From Streptomyces sp. NBC_00258 (GTDB taxonomy: Bacteria; Actinomycetota; Actinomycetes; Streptomycetales; Streptomycetaceae): DNA of 64,000 nt. Made by a program: the position numbers and the translations under genes. The notes beneath the pieces were generated by a model. The model was given only the letters and a program-made list of their open reading frames with translations, did not search any database and was not told where the DNA came from. The DNA is taken from NCBI RefSeq assembly GCF_036182465.1, contig NZ_CP108081.1, positions 6,200,001 to 6,264,000 of the forward strand, in the 5' to 3' direction. Of this stretch, positions 7,784 through 16,159 are shown in pieces; positions within the stretch are counted from its first letter, which is position 1; every line of letters starts with the position of its first letter.

Positions 7784-7956
7784 GCTGGACGAAGTCGACG
7801 TACACCGACAGCGGCAGCTGTGTGGAGTGGGCGAGGCCCGCAGGCGGTGTCCTGGTGCGGGATTCGAAGCGGCCCGTCGGGCCGCGGGTACGGCTGAGCG
7901 GTAATGCCTGGCAGGCATTCGCCCACTGGGCTGGCAAGCAAGGAGAAGCGCTGTGA
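7756..7956 (+). CDS. DUF397 protein (BldB/WhiJ-associated small protein)
   Basis: This 66-aa protein has the DUF397 signature: WTKSTYTDSGSCVEWA near the N-terminus and a middle VLVRDSKRP motif, ending WQAFAHWA. DUF397 proteins are small partners of XRE-DUF5753 regulators and many influence development in Streptomyces. It starts at TTG 7756 and overlaps the DUF5753 gene by 28 bp, so the pair is translationally coupled. GAGGGAGAC precedes the start. Confidence 0.85.
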   Translation: MPETPNESLSWTKSTYTDSGSCVEWARPAGGVLVRDSKRPVGPRVRLSGNAWQAFAHWAGKQGEAL

Positions 7957-8228
7957 CCGACGACAGGCCGAACTGGGGATGGGGTCCGAAGGACGCGAAT
8001 CCGTCTCTGCCGTTCGCTCTGGTCCTCGCCGTGCTGCGGCAGGACGAGGCAGGCTACGAGGCCCTCACGGCGGCGCACCCGCCGGAGGTGGTGCGGGACA
8101 TGGTCCTGTCGCTGACGGCAGCGCTGGGGCGGAAGGCCTGCGGATCCGACGAGGCCTTCGAGGCGTACCTGATGGAGTGCATCGAGTCGACCACTCAGCA
8201 GGAGATCGACGACCAGCCGGGCAGCTAG
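7953..8228 (+). CDS. Hypothetical protein coupled to DUF397
   Basis: This 91-aa helical acidic protein starts at GTG 7953, overlapping the DUF397 stop (GTGA). It has no membrane segment or metal motif. The N-terminus contains NWGWGPKDANPSLPF and the rest is an amphipathic helical bundle. I recognise no family. Coupling to the DUF5753/DUF397 pair suggests it belongs to the same regulatory cassette. Confidence 0.6.
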   Translation: MTDDRPNWGWGPKDANPSLPFALVLAVLRQDEAGYEALTAAHPPEVVRDMVLSLTAALGRKACGSDEAFEAYLMECIESTTQQEIDDQPGS

Positions 8229-8410
8229 CCCGCGAATGAGGGCCTCTGCTTGAGCGCCGTAGCGAACTGCTGCGCCTCGGGCGGGGGCCCTTCGTCATGT
8301 CCGGGGGTGAACGCTTAACGGCCCCCGTGGGCCGAAGCTTCACGGAGGCCGTATATCCCCGGAGCCGACCGGGGGTACGTTCTGAGTGTCGAGGTCAGAA
8401 CGGAGCCAGC

Positions 8411-9613
8411 ATGCCACAGCCAACACGCGTCGGCACCGGCGGAATTGGGGCGCGTATCGAAGAGGTGAGCGCCCTTCGAGGCTTCTCCCTCCGGGAACTT
8501 GGCCGCCGCGCCAACGTCTCCCCGTCGATGCTCTCCCGCATCATCAACGGCCAGCGCCAGGCCAGCCCAGCCATCGTCTCCGCGGTCGCCCGCGCTCTGT
8601 CCGTCAGCATCTCGGTCCTCCACGGTCAGCCGTACATTCACCAGTTGCAGGCCGACCAGCTCGACCGGCTGATAACGCCGATCAGTGCCGCGCTGGATGA
8701 CTGGGACATCCCTCTCGGGGAGGGCGACCCCCCGCCCCGTCAGCTCGCCGCGCTGGAGGCGACGGTGACGGCGTTGAACGGGCAGCGCGCGAGAGCCGAG
8801 TACATCGAGATCGCCCACGAACTTCCCTCGCTGCTCGCCGAGGTGAACGCCCACGTGCTGACGCAGTCCCCCGGGTACGCCCTGGAGCGGGCCGCGTGGC
8901 TACAGGCGGAGCTGTGCCGCACCGTGTACGTGGTCGGCCGTCAGATCGGCTTCATGGACCTCGCGCGCCTGGCGCTGTCTCGCATGGCCGTGTCCGCCCC
9001 GCAGTCCGGCGACCCCCGGCAAGTGGCCATCGAGCGATGGGACCGGGCGCAGCTGATGGCGGACGCCGCCCGTCATGACCGCGGGGTGCTCCTCGTTCGG
9101 CAGGCCCTCAAAGACCTGGACGACGACGGGGAGCAGGCCACGAAGGCAGTGCGCGGCGCCCTGCACCTGAAGGGGGCCATCCTCTCCAGCCGTCAGGGAG
9201 ACACGGCCGGCGCGGATGACTGGCTGGCCGCGGCTGGAGAAATCGCCGAGGAGACGGGTGAAACCCGCAACTACGGACTCGTGTTCGGCCCGGTCAACGT
9301 GATCATTCACGGCATGTCGGCGTCCAGCGACCGGGACAAGCACGCTCGCGCGTTGGAGAAGGCCCGCAAGGTGCGGCTGCCGGACGACTACCCGGAGGCT
9401 CGGGCCGGGCACTACTGGGTGGACCGGGCACGTGCGGAGACGTGGACAGCACGGCACGAGGACGCGTTCACGTCGCTGGGCCACGCCCGGAGAGCCGCAC
9501 CGCAGCAGACTCGGTATCACCCGGGGGTGCACGAGACGGTGGCGACGCTGCTGCGGGCGCGGGTGAAGGCGTCGGGGGACCTGCTGGAGTTCGCGCACTG
9601 GTGCGGCGTGTAG
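8411..9613 (+). CDS. XRE-family regulator with TPR-like C-terminus
   Basis: The 400-aa protein has an N-terminal helix-turn-helix at about residues 12-70 (containing GFSLRELGRRANVSPSMLSR). A long all-helical region from about residue 100 to the end resembles the TPR-repeat half of Streptomyces XRE-TPR regulators. The start ATG 8411 was preferred over an upstream in-frame start because the HTH begins just after it; the upstream stretch reads as non-coding leader. Regulators of this shape often respond to peptides or small ligands; the ligand is unknown. It stands alone with about 180 bp of free upstream DNA. Confidence 0.75.
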   Translation: MPQPTRVGTGGIGARIEEVSALRGFSLRELGRRANVSPSMLSRIINGQRQASPAIVSAVARALSVSISVLHGQPYIHQLQADQLDRLITPISAALDDWDIPLGEGDPPPRQLAALEATVTALNGQRARAEYIEIAHELPSLLAEVNAHVLTQSPGYALERAAWLQAELCRTVYVVGRQIGFMDLARLALSRMAVSAPQSGDPRQVAIERWDRAQLMADAARHDRGVLLVRQALKDLDDDGEQATKAVRGALHLKGAILSSRQGDTAGADDWLAAAGEIAEETGETRNYGLVFGPVNVIIHGMSASSDRDKHARALEKARKVRLPDDYPEARAGHYWVDRARAETWTARHEDAFTSLGHARRAAPQQTRYHPGVHETVATLLRARVKASGDLLEFAHWCGV

Positions 9614-9687
9614 CGCGCGGGGCAACGCTGGTCAAGGGTCTGGGTGTTGCCAGCCTGTCAACGCCAGGGCCTTGCCAGGTCGGCACG

Positions 9688-9717
9688 ATGTGACGGTACC
9701 CACACCGTCCGTCACAT
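9688..9717 (+). promoter_or_regulatory. Operator-like inverted repeat before the DUF6415 gene
   Basis: ATGTGACGG (9688-9696) and CCGTCACAT (9709-9717) form a perfect 9-bp inverted repeat with a 12-bp spacer, ending 10 bp before the ATG at 9728. Overlap with the promoter or translation start suggests a repressor site; the XRE-TPR regulator next door is a candidate. Confidence 0.45.
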
Positions 9718-9727
9718 GGAGCCGACC

Positions 9728-10126
9728 ATGACCAGCAAGAGCGTCACCGTGCCCGAGTCACCACCTCCGCCCCGGCCGGGACCAGTCGAGATGCCCCTGG
9801 ACGTCGAGGTGATGCGGGCGAGCGCGAACCGGCTGGTCGGCGAGGACGCCGAACTCCCCAGCGTCGAGGAGCTGGAGACGCTGACGCTGCAGCTGCGCGG
9901 CCACATCATGCTGACGATCCCCGAGGTAGAGAAGGCGGCGTTCAAGCTGCCTGACGACGACGTGCCGCGGGCCTGCGCGCTGGCCTGTATCGGGGAGGCA
10001 CGCATGCGTCTCGGCCTTGAAGCCGGGCACGGTCTACCCGCAGCGATCAAGCACGCTCAGCGGCTCGCCCGCTCGGTCAACGCCTTGTGCGACCACTACG
10101 AAAATCTCGGCGGCGAGCACCGCTGA
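9728..10126 (+). CDS. DUF6415-family protein
   Basis: The 132-aa product has the DUF6415 C-terminal pattern: DVPRACALACIGEARMRL followed by ARSVNALCDHYENL. This family is common and small in Streptomyces and has no established activity. ATG 9728 was preferred to ATG 9716 because GGAG lies seven bases before it. A perfect operator-like inverted repeat precedes the gene and a strong hairpin (10131-10170) follows, so it is probably transcribed alone. Confidence 0.75.
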   Translation: MTSKSVTVPESPPPPRPGPVEMPLDVEVMRASANRLVGEDAELPSVEELETLTLQLRGHIMLTIPEVEKAAFKLPDDDVPRACALACIGEARMRLGLEAGHGLPAAIKHAQRLARSVNALCDHYENLGGEHR

Positions 10127-10130
10127 CGAC

Positions 10131-10170
10131 TCCCGCCCGCCCCTGGTACCCCCGAGAGGGGCGGGCGGGA
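10131..10170 (+). terminator. Hairpin after the DUF6415 gene
   Basis: TCCCGCCCGCCCCT (10131-10144) pairs perfectly with AGGGGCGGGCGGGA (10157-10170), starting five bases after the stop. The GC-rich stem without a T-run is usual for Streptomyces terminators. Confidence 0.7.
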
Positions 10171-10238
10171 TCGCGCCCACGTCCGGCGTCGGTCACGCGG
10201 TCGCCGTGCCCGTCCCGATGACGGGCGACGTGGGAACA

Positions 10239-10271
10239 GGCCCCGGCCGGTCATGTCCACCGGCCGGGGCC
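10239..10271 (+). terminator. Second hairpin upstream of the lipoprotein gene
   Basis: GGCCCCGGCCGG (10239-10250) pairs with CCGGCCGGGGCC (10260-10271) around a 9-base loop. It may be a back-up terminator or a leader structure for the lipoprotein gene about 95 bp downstream. Confidence 0.5.
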
Positions 10272-10366
10272 GAACCGCGAAACGGGTCACAGGATGGCCA
10301 CTCCCCTGATGTCGGCGCATTCCGGGGCGGATGATGCTGCATCTCATCCGCACCTCTGGGGGACCC

Positions 10367-10600
10367 ATGCGCATCCGCACTCTCGTCACGACTGCCGTCC
10401 TGCTGGCGGGCCTCGCGGCCTGCGGTGCGTCCGGGGAGGAGGAACTCGATCGCTGCCGGGCGGCCCTTGAGAAGCTCCCGGCGAAAGTGCCCGTGCAGCC
10501 GGAGGCCTGCGAAGGTCTGTCCGAGGACGACTACAACACTCTCCTGATGGCGCACATCATCGAGGAGACCAACACCCTCGTCCCGACGACCGAGCCGTAA
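10367..10600 (+). CDS. Small lipoprotein
   Basis: The 77-aa protein has a short basic start (MRIRTL), a hydrophobic core, and a lipobox LAAC around residue 20, so it should be exported and lipid-anchored. About 57 mature residues remain, containing two further cysteines (DRCRAALEKL and PEACEGL) that could form a disulphide. I chose ATG 10367 because the GGGGGAC site lies directly upstream and because the signal peptide starts there. Function is unknown; surface lipoproteins on mobile elements sometimes act in entry exclusion, but nothing here shows that. Confidence 0.65.
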   Translation: MRIRTLVTTAVLLAGLAACGASGEEELDRCRAALEKLPAKVPVQPEACEGLSEDDYNTLLMAHIIEETNTLVPTTEP

Positions 10601-10607
10601 GCCTCTC

Positions 10608-11132
10608 TCAGGGGTGACCGTCCTCGTGGCGGGCCGCCTTCTCTGCGAAGTCGGGGTCTTCTTCGACCGCGTAGCGGATCATGTCGGCGCCCACCCACGA
10701 GGGGAAGCCGTCCTCGGCCCACTCGTGGCCGTTCAGGCATGCGAGGATCGTCGGCTCCGCCGTGATGGCGTGCGAGTCCAGGCGGGCCGTCAGGCCGTGC
10801 GTAGCAGCGCACTCGGGGCAGGCAAGCCGGTACTCGAAGAGGTCCTCGACATGCTTCGCCCGGATCACGATGCGCGGCTGCTCGCGGAGCTTCAGCAGCT
10901 CGGGCATGACGGCGACATGCTGCGGGTCGGCTCCGCGGAGGATCCCGCCAGCGAGGAGCCGCGGGAATGCCGGCTCAGCCCACAGGTGGCCGGCCGGGCA
11001 CTGCATGTACGACGGCTCACCGGAGAACTCCGCGGCGTCCAGGGCCACCGTGTTGCCCTCCGCGGCCCCGCATGTGGGGCAGGCGAACCCGCCACCAGGC
11101 AGCGGCCAGCGGACAACCGTCGGCGTGCCCAT
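10608..11132 (-). CDS. Protein with duplicated zinc-ribbon domain, after the tape measure gene
   Basis: The 174-aa protein is an internal duplication. Repeat 1 (about residues 16-68) begins FACPTCGAAEGN and holds CPAGHLWAEPAFPR. Repeat 2 (about residues 101-153) begins LACPECAATHGL and holds CLNGHEWAEDGFPS. Each carries CPxC plus C..GH, enough for one zinc site. It starts at ATG 11132, overlapping the stop of the tape measure gene (ATGA), so the two are translationally coupled. It ends seven bases from the convergent lipoprotein stop. The family is not recognised; the coupling suggests it works with the tape measure protein. Confidence 0.7.
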   Translation of the reverse strand: MGTPTVVRWPLPGGGFACPTCGAAEGNTVALDAAEFSGEPSYMQCPAGHLWAEPAFPRLLAGGILRGADPQHVAVMPELLKLREQPRIVIRAKHVEDLFEYRLACPECAATHGLTARLDSHAITAEPTILACLNGHEWAEDGFPSWVGADMIRYAVEEDPDFAEKAARHEDGHP

Positions 11133-14100
11133 CAGCGCCTCCGCATCTGCTGGTAGTCGAGCAGCGCATCGTTGATCTCCTTGGCCATCGACTGCGCGAC
11201 GCGGCGGCGCTCCGGGGTACTCGTCATGAGGTCGGTCGAGTTGATGTTCACCGTGACGTTCAGGGCGGGCGCACCGGCCGGCGCCTGTGCCGCAGCCCCG
11301 CCGGCCTGCAGGCCCGGCCGCATCCGCAGGCTGGCGGCGCTCCCCGAGAGCAGGGTGCGGCCCTTGGCGAGGCGCTTCTCCCAGCCCACTTCCACACCCT
11401 GCGCACTGAAGTCGCCGATGGGTTCCATGCGCTTCGCGGGGCTCCTGATGCCGAGCGCCTTCTTGATGGACTTCTCCATCGCCTGGGCGATCCGCATCAT
11501 TGCGGCTTCGATCTTGTCCTGCTGGGACGTGAGCCCCTTGACGAGGCCCTCGGCGGCCTTCAGGCCCGCCCCGTACATGGCGTTCGCGGTCGTCGCACCG
11601 GCCGCATCCGCGGACTTCTGCAACTGCGCCTGAAGGGCATTGATCTGCTGGATCTGAGCAGGGGTCGCGTTCAGCAGAGACTGTGCCGTCGCCATGCCGC
11701 CGCCCGTCACCCCGGCGCCCGCGATATCCGAGATGGCGGTGGCGTTGAGGCCCTTCCCCTTCAGCGCCTCCAGCTGCTTGGCGAACTCCGTCGTGCGGCT
11801 CGTGTCCGACGACAGCTGCTTGATCAGAGTCTCGGCACTGGTGCCGTACTTGCCGATCTTCGTCACGTTGGCGAAGCCGACGAGCGAGGAACTCACCGAG
11901 GTCTTCAGGCTGTCGAACTTCCCCTTGAGGTCTTCGAGGTTCGACTTCGCCGAGTCCAGCGCCTTGTTGACGCCTTCGAGCTTCTTCTGGTTGGCCAGCA
12001 GCGCCTTGCCGGATGAGGTGAGCTGCGAGACCAGCTTCTTCTCCGTCGACCCCGAGAACGCCTTCTTGATGTTGCCCAGATAGCTGTTGATCGAGGAGAC
12101 GAGAGAGCCCACCGAGTCGGGCATGCCGAGATCGTGAACGGCTTCGGTGTTCTTGTACCCGGCGAGCTTGCCCGCGGTCGTGAAGGTGACGTCCGAGGTG
12201 AGAGCGGAGCGGCCTTCCTTCTGCCGCTGCTTCTCCGCGGCAATCGCGGCCTTCTGCTTGTCGGAGAGCTTGCCGCCCTTGGCCATCTGCGGGCCGAGCT
12301 TGAGGCTGCCGTCATTGACGGACGCCATGAACTTGTCGCCGTACTTCGCCACCGCCGCGGCCTTGATGACCCACTCGCCATTCGACAGCCACGGCGCGAA
12401 CACGTCATCCGAGGTACCTGTGCCCGGCCCCTGCACCCGGCCGCCCGTGTCGTAGTTGGTGCGGAACGCCGAGCCGCTGAAACGACCGCCCGTCGCGCCC
12501 GTGATGTCGTGCTGGCTACGCCCGGAGAGGTAGTTCGTCTGGTACTCGCGGATCGTGCGGATGACGTGCTTGGTGAACGTCTGGGCCGTCTTGCCGTCCA
12601 AGCGGTTCAGGGCCGTCGACACCGCGCCGATGGCACCGATGGCCTGGCCGTTCTTTGTGTAGACCTCGGTGCGGCCGTCCTGCAGAGTCCGCGTCTTGTA
12701 CCCGACTGCTTCCAGCGCCGCGATGGCCGCCGCGTTCAACGTGTCGACCTTGACGGACTTCGCGCCCGGCGTCGCCTTGATCGCCGCCTGGACGGCCTGC
12801 AGGCCCGTGACGGCTTCCTGCCGCTCCAGCTTGATCATGGTCTTGATGTCGCCGGGGACGCCGAGCAGCTTGTTGACGTACTCGGTGGCCGCCTTCTTGC
12901 TGCCGAGCGTGGCCGTCGCCAGCTGCATCATCTTGGTGCGCAGCTGCTCCGACTTGCCCGTCATCGACCCGAGGGAGTCGCCGGCCGCGAGACCGGCCGC
13001 GAGCATCTCGTCGTGGGACTTCGCCGCCGCCGACATTGCCTGACCGTTCGCACGGCCCGCCTCGGTGTTGGTGTCGAGGGTCTGGCCGTTCTCCTTGAAC
13101 GACGCGCTCAGCGCATCGATGGCCGCCTCGAAGCCGATCTGCGCGTCATAGGCCGACCGGTTCGTGTCGTTGAGCGCCATGATGCTGGCCCGCAGACCGT
13201 CGGCCGCACCCTTCTGCGCATCGAGCTTTGCCTTCGTATCCATGGCCTGCCGGCCGAAGACGCCCATGCCCGCCGCGGCCAGGTCCTGCTCCGCCTTCAA
13301 CCCGGCGGCGCCGGCCCGGTACTCGGGGAATGCGGCGTTGAACTCCTTCAGCGATCTGCCGGAGGCCAGCCAGGCGGCCTTCATGTTCCGGAACTGCTCG
13401 GCCGCCTGGTTCGCGTAGCCGTTCGTGGCCATCCCCGCGAGGGTCTGGTCGAGGCTCTTGAAGTCGTCCTTCGTGGCGCCCAGGCTCTTCGTGCCGCGGA
13501 CGAGATCGTCGAGCTTGGTGACCGCCGTGTCGGCGAACGCACCCAGCCCGGAGAAGGCGAGGAAAGGCTTGGCCTTCTCCATGGCGGCGGACTCGTTCTT
13601 CAGCTTCCCCAGCTTGGCGACGAAGCCATCCATATCGCCGAACGTCGACTTCAGTTCGCCGGTCCACCGGCCCGACGCGGACAGCGTCTTGAGAGACGAA
13701 GCCAGCCGGTCGACGTCCGGCGGCGCGCCGCGCGACGCCTTCGCCAGCTCGTTGATACCGAGCGCCGCAATCCCGAGGAAGCCGAGACTGCCGCCCACCC
13801 TCTGCAGGGTGCTCATCCGCTGCGCGACACCGGCAATCGCCGGGCCGACGCCGCCGAAGCGTGCGGCCCGCACGAAGCCCGTCAGGTTCGCTACCGCCGC
13901 GGACGTGGACGCTGCGGCAATGCCCGCCATACCGAGCTTCAGCAGCTTCATCCCCGCATACAGCTGGATGATTGTGCCGAGCACCTCGGGCGGTACCGCA
14001 TTGACCAGCTTCGCGAGAGCATTCGCGGCCGTCAGGATACTGACGCCGACGTCGGAGGCGCCCACCACCAGGTTCGTCAGGGCGCGCGCCAGGTTGCCCA

Positions 14101-15496
14101 GCGTCTCGCCGACGAGCGGACCGTTCGCCCGCACGTAGTCCATGAACTCTTCGACATCGCGGCTCACTTCGCCGCCGTCGACAGCCTGCGAGAACTTGAC
14201 CATGCCGAGCGTGGCGTCGGAGAGAGCGCCCGCCGACCAGCTCGCCAGCTTGTCCATGAACCGTTCGAACCCGGCAGTCTGCATGCCGCCGGCGAGGACG
14301 TTGAGCATGTTCTGGAGCTCGGCCGAGGTGCCGCGCACCACGGGTGTGAGACGGGGCAGCAGGTCCCGGAAGATGCCCATGGACTTGGTGACCACCGGCA
14401 TCGTGTCGCCGGCCAGGGACGCCGACCATTCCTTGTATTCGCTCTTCAGGACGCTGAACGCGGCGGCGGCCTCACGGGTGGCGGGCGGCAGCTTCCCGAG
14501 TATCCGCTGCTGCTCCTGCTGTGCCTTCGCCGCCTCGACCGAGCCCCGGCCGTGCTGCTCGACCGCCTCGTTGTATTTGGTCGTCGCCTGCGCCGCGTCG
14601 ACCATTCCTTTGACCTGCGCACCCAGGGCGACGCCGAGTATGGCAAGTCCGGCGCCCGCGGCGACAGTCTCGGCCGCAATGGCAGTGAGCGAGGCGGCGA
14701 CGGGGATGAGCGCGGGGGCGAGCAGCAGTGCGCCCTGCGCCATTCCTTGCATGCCGTTCGCGCCACCCCCACCGCCGCCACCGCCGATGCTGCCGAGGGC
14801 GGGCCGCAGCGCACCCATGCTGCCGCCGACCCTGCGCAGCCGGCCGTCGAGGTCGTCGAGGTCGTTGCGCAGGGTGCGGGTGCTTCCGGATAGGCGCGTC
14901 AGCCGCGTGTCTGCTGTGGTGGCGCGGCTGGACAGCGTGTTGAGGGCCGTCGACGCGCGGGACGTCGTGTCGCGCAGGTCCCGCATGGCGTCCGCTGCCC
15001 CGGCTGCCCGGCTGCGCAGGGTACGGAGGGCACGGGACGCATCGCCGGCGGCGTCGTCGAGCAGCTGAAGGGCGGCGGCTGCGGCGGCAGCGTTCGCGGC
15101 GAGGGTGGCGAGCGGGGTGTTGACACGGGATGCGTGCTCGCGCAGGTCCCGCATCGCCTGTGCGGTAGCGAGGAGTTGCCCGGTCGGGCCGTCGAACTCG
15201 GCTCGCAGGCGCAGCGGGCTCTCGCGTTTGAGGTCGCGGATCGCCGTCTTCATCGCGGCGAACCCTGGGGTTGCCTGGTCGTCGAGCTGAACCTTGAAGC
15301 GGATGTCGCGGGCTGCGGCCTTCAGCTGGTTTGCTGCCCGCTTCGCGTCGTCGAGCTTGTCGACCACGGCCGCCAGTGCGGCGCTGCCCTGGGTTCCGGT
15401 GCGCTGCAGTGCGGCGAGGAACCGCTCGATGTCCTGCTTGGCGTCGCGGGTCCTGGCGTCGACCTGAACATGCCCTGAGGCGACGAGGAAGGACAT
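11132..15496 (-). CDS. Phage-type tail tape measure protein
   Basis: The 1454-aa protein has the hallmarks of siphophage tape measure proteins. There are long Ala-rich helical stretches (residues 1-230), a Gly-run near 245, a hydrophobic region at about 250-305 (LLLAPALIPVAASLTAIAAE) and another at about 505-530. Long charged helices follow, and a C-terminal segment with GIRSPAKRMEPIGDFS, the conserved tape-measure end motif. In phages this protein sets tail length and passes into the host envelope. Here it lies between a small XRE gene (overlap ATGA) and a zinc-ribbon gene (overlap ATGA). No major tail protein, tail chaperone, baseplate or capsid gene is near it in the window. Length would suit a long tail if used as a ruler. 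Confidence 0.85.
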   Translation of the reverse strand: MSFLVASGHVQVDARTRDAKQDIERFLAALQRTGTQGSAALAAVVDKLDDAKRAANQLKAAARDIRFKVQLDDQATPGFAAMKTAIRDLKRESPLRLRAEFDGPTGQLLATAQAMRDLREHASRVNTPLATLAANAAAAAAALQLLDDAAGDASRALRTLRSRAAGAADAMRDLRDTTSRASTALNTLSSRATTADTRLTRLSGSTRTLRNDLDDLDGRLRRVGGSMGALRPALGSIGGGGGGGGANGMQGMAQGALLLAPALIPVAASLTAIAAETVAAGAGLAILGVALGAQVKGMVDAAQATTKYNEAVEQHGRGSVEAAKAQQEQQRILGKLPPATREAAAAFSVLKSEYKEWSASLAGDTMPVVTKSMGIFRDLLPRLTPVVRGTSAELQNMLNVLAGGMQTAGFERFMDKLASWSAGALSDATLGMVKFSQAVDGGEVSRDVEEFMDYVRANGPLVGETLGNLARALTNLVVGASDVGVSILTAANALAKLVNAVPPEVLGTIIQLYAGMKLLKLGMAGIAAASTSAAVANLTGFVRAARFGGVGPAIAGVAQRMSTLQRVGGSLGFLGIAALGINELAKASRGAPPDVDRLASSLKTLSASGRWTGELKSTFGDMDGFVAKLGKLKNESAAMEKAKPFLAFSGLGAFADTAVTKLDDLVRGTKSLGATKDDFKSLDQTLAGMATNGYANQAAEQFRNMKAAWLASGRSLKEFNAAFPEYRAGAAGLKAEQDLAAAGMGVFGRQAMDTKAKLDAQKGAADGLRASIMALNDTNRSAYDAQIGFEAAIDALSASFKENGQTLDTNTEAGRANGQAMSAAAKSHDEMLAAGLAAGDSLGSMTGKSEQLRTKMMQLATATLGSKKAATEYVNKLLGVPGDIKTMIKLERQEAVTGLQAVQAAIKATPGAKSVKVDTLNAAAIAALEAVGYKTRTLQDGRTEVYTKNGQAIGAIGAVSTALNRLDGKTAQTFTKHVIRTIREYQTNYLSGRSQHDITGATGGRFSGSAFRTNYDTGGRVQGPGTGTSDDVFAPWLSNGEWVIKAAAVAKYGDKFMASVNDGSLKLGPQMAKGGKLSDKQKAAIAAEKQRQKEGRSALTSDVTFTTAGKLAGYKNTEAVHDLGMPDSVGSLVSSINSYLGNIKKAFSGSTEKKLVSQLTSSGKALLANQKKLEGVNKALDSAKSNLEDLKGKFDSLKTSVSSSLVGFANVTKIGKYGTSAETLIKQLSSDTSRTTEFAKQLEALKGKGLNATAISDIAGAGVTGGGMATAQSLLNATPAQIQQINALQAQLQKSADAAGATTANAMYGAGLKAAEGLVKGLTSQQDKIEAAMMRIAQAMEKSIKKALGIRSPAKRMEPIGDFSAQGVEVGWEKRLAKGRTLLSGSAASLRMRPGLQAGGAAAQAPAGAPALNVTVNINSTDLMTSTPERRRVAQSMAKEINDALLDYQQMRRR

Positions 15497-15795
15497 CAGG
15501 CCACCGCCAGCGAGTCGTTGACGAGGAGCGACTCAAGCGGCACGCCGAGGGCTTCGGCGAGTGCGTCGGCGATGACGATCGGCGGCTGTGCCGTGCCGGT
15601 CTCGTACTTCAAGATCGCCCACGGGGTGCGGCCTACGGACGCGGCGAGCTCGGCCGTCGATACGCCGGCGAGCAGTCGGGTGTCGCGCAGGCTGGCGCCG
15701 GAAAACAGTCGAGCCACGGAGGATCCCAGGGAGAGGCGGGATGGGGCGGACGGTTCCGCGGGCCCGAGTGACCCGCCCTCTCGCCGGCTGAGCAT
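15496..15795 (-). CDS. Small XRE-type HTH protein, before the tape measure gene
   Basis: The 99-aa protein has a Cro/C1-type HTH at about residues 35-85 (GVSTAELAASVGRTPWAILKYE, read as two helices plus recognition helix). It ends LLVNDSLAVA. The stop overlaps the tape measure start (ATGA at 15493-15496 read on this strand). I used ATG 15795; GTG 15798 is equally possible. A repressor translated from the same message as the tape measure protein suggests autoregulation of that cassette. In phages this position would hold a tail assembly chaperone, which this is not. Confidence 0.7.
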   Translation of the reverse strand: MLSRREGGSLGPAEPSAPSRLSLGSSVARLFSGASLRDTRLLAGVSTAELAASVGRTPWAILKYETGTAQPPIVIADALAEALGVPLESLLVNDSLAVA

Positions 15796-15798
15796 CAC

Positions 15799-16159
15799 GC
15801 TCTATGGCCTGGCGCCCCATCACGGGCCGCTGCTTCGCCTGCCGTCGACGCGTTGCCTGTGATCCGTGTGAGCCCTGCTCGCGGCCAGCTGTGCCGCCGG
15901 ATCCCTGGCGCTGCGTCTAGCGCTCGGTTGTACGTCCTGGCTGGAATTTTACTCCAGAACAATCACTGTGACCATAGATTCGTAGGCCATAGACAGGTCA
16001 TACCTACGATTCATCGAGCCCTTGGAGTCGACTGTCAGTGCTGCGGCGTACCGTGGCGGTATTCCATCCGTGCCTGCTGGCTGCTTGCACTGGATGCCTC
16101 GACGCCCCGCCCGATGGACAGCACCCTCGGCGGGGCGTCGTCGCGTCTAGGCTGCGCGA
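15799..16159. promoter_or_regulatory. Divergent promoter region of the tape measure cassette
   Basis: This 361-bp gap separates the - strand XRE/tape measure genes from the + strand gene at 16160. It contains the most AT-rich stretch of the element (about 15940-16015). Within it GATTCGTAGG (15977-15986) and CCTACGATTC (16003-16012) form an imperfect inverted repeat, 9 of 10 paired. CTGGA (15941-15945) pairs with TCCAG (15953-15957). These are likely promoter and operator sequences for one or both directions. Confidence 0.5.

Noticed and set aside
12134..14893. A 919-codon open frame on the + strand opposite the tape measure gene
   Set aside because: It is the antisense shadow of a high-GC gene. 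It has no motif and lies wholly within the tape measure coding region, which has clear family features.
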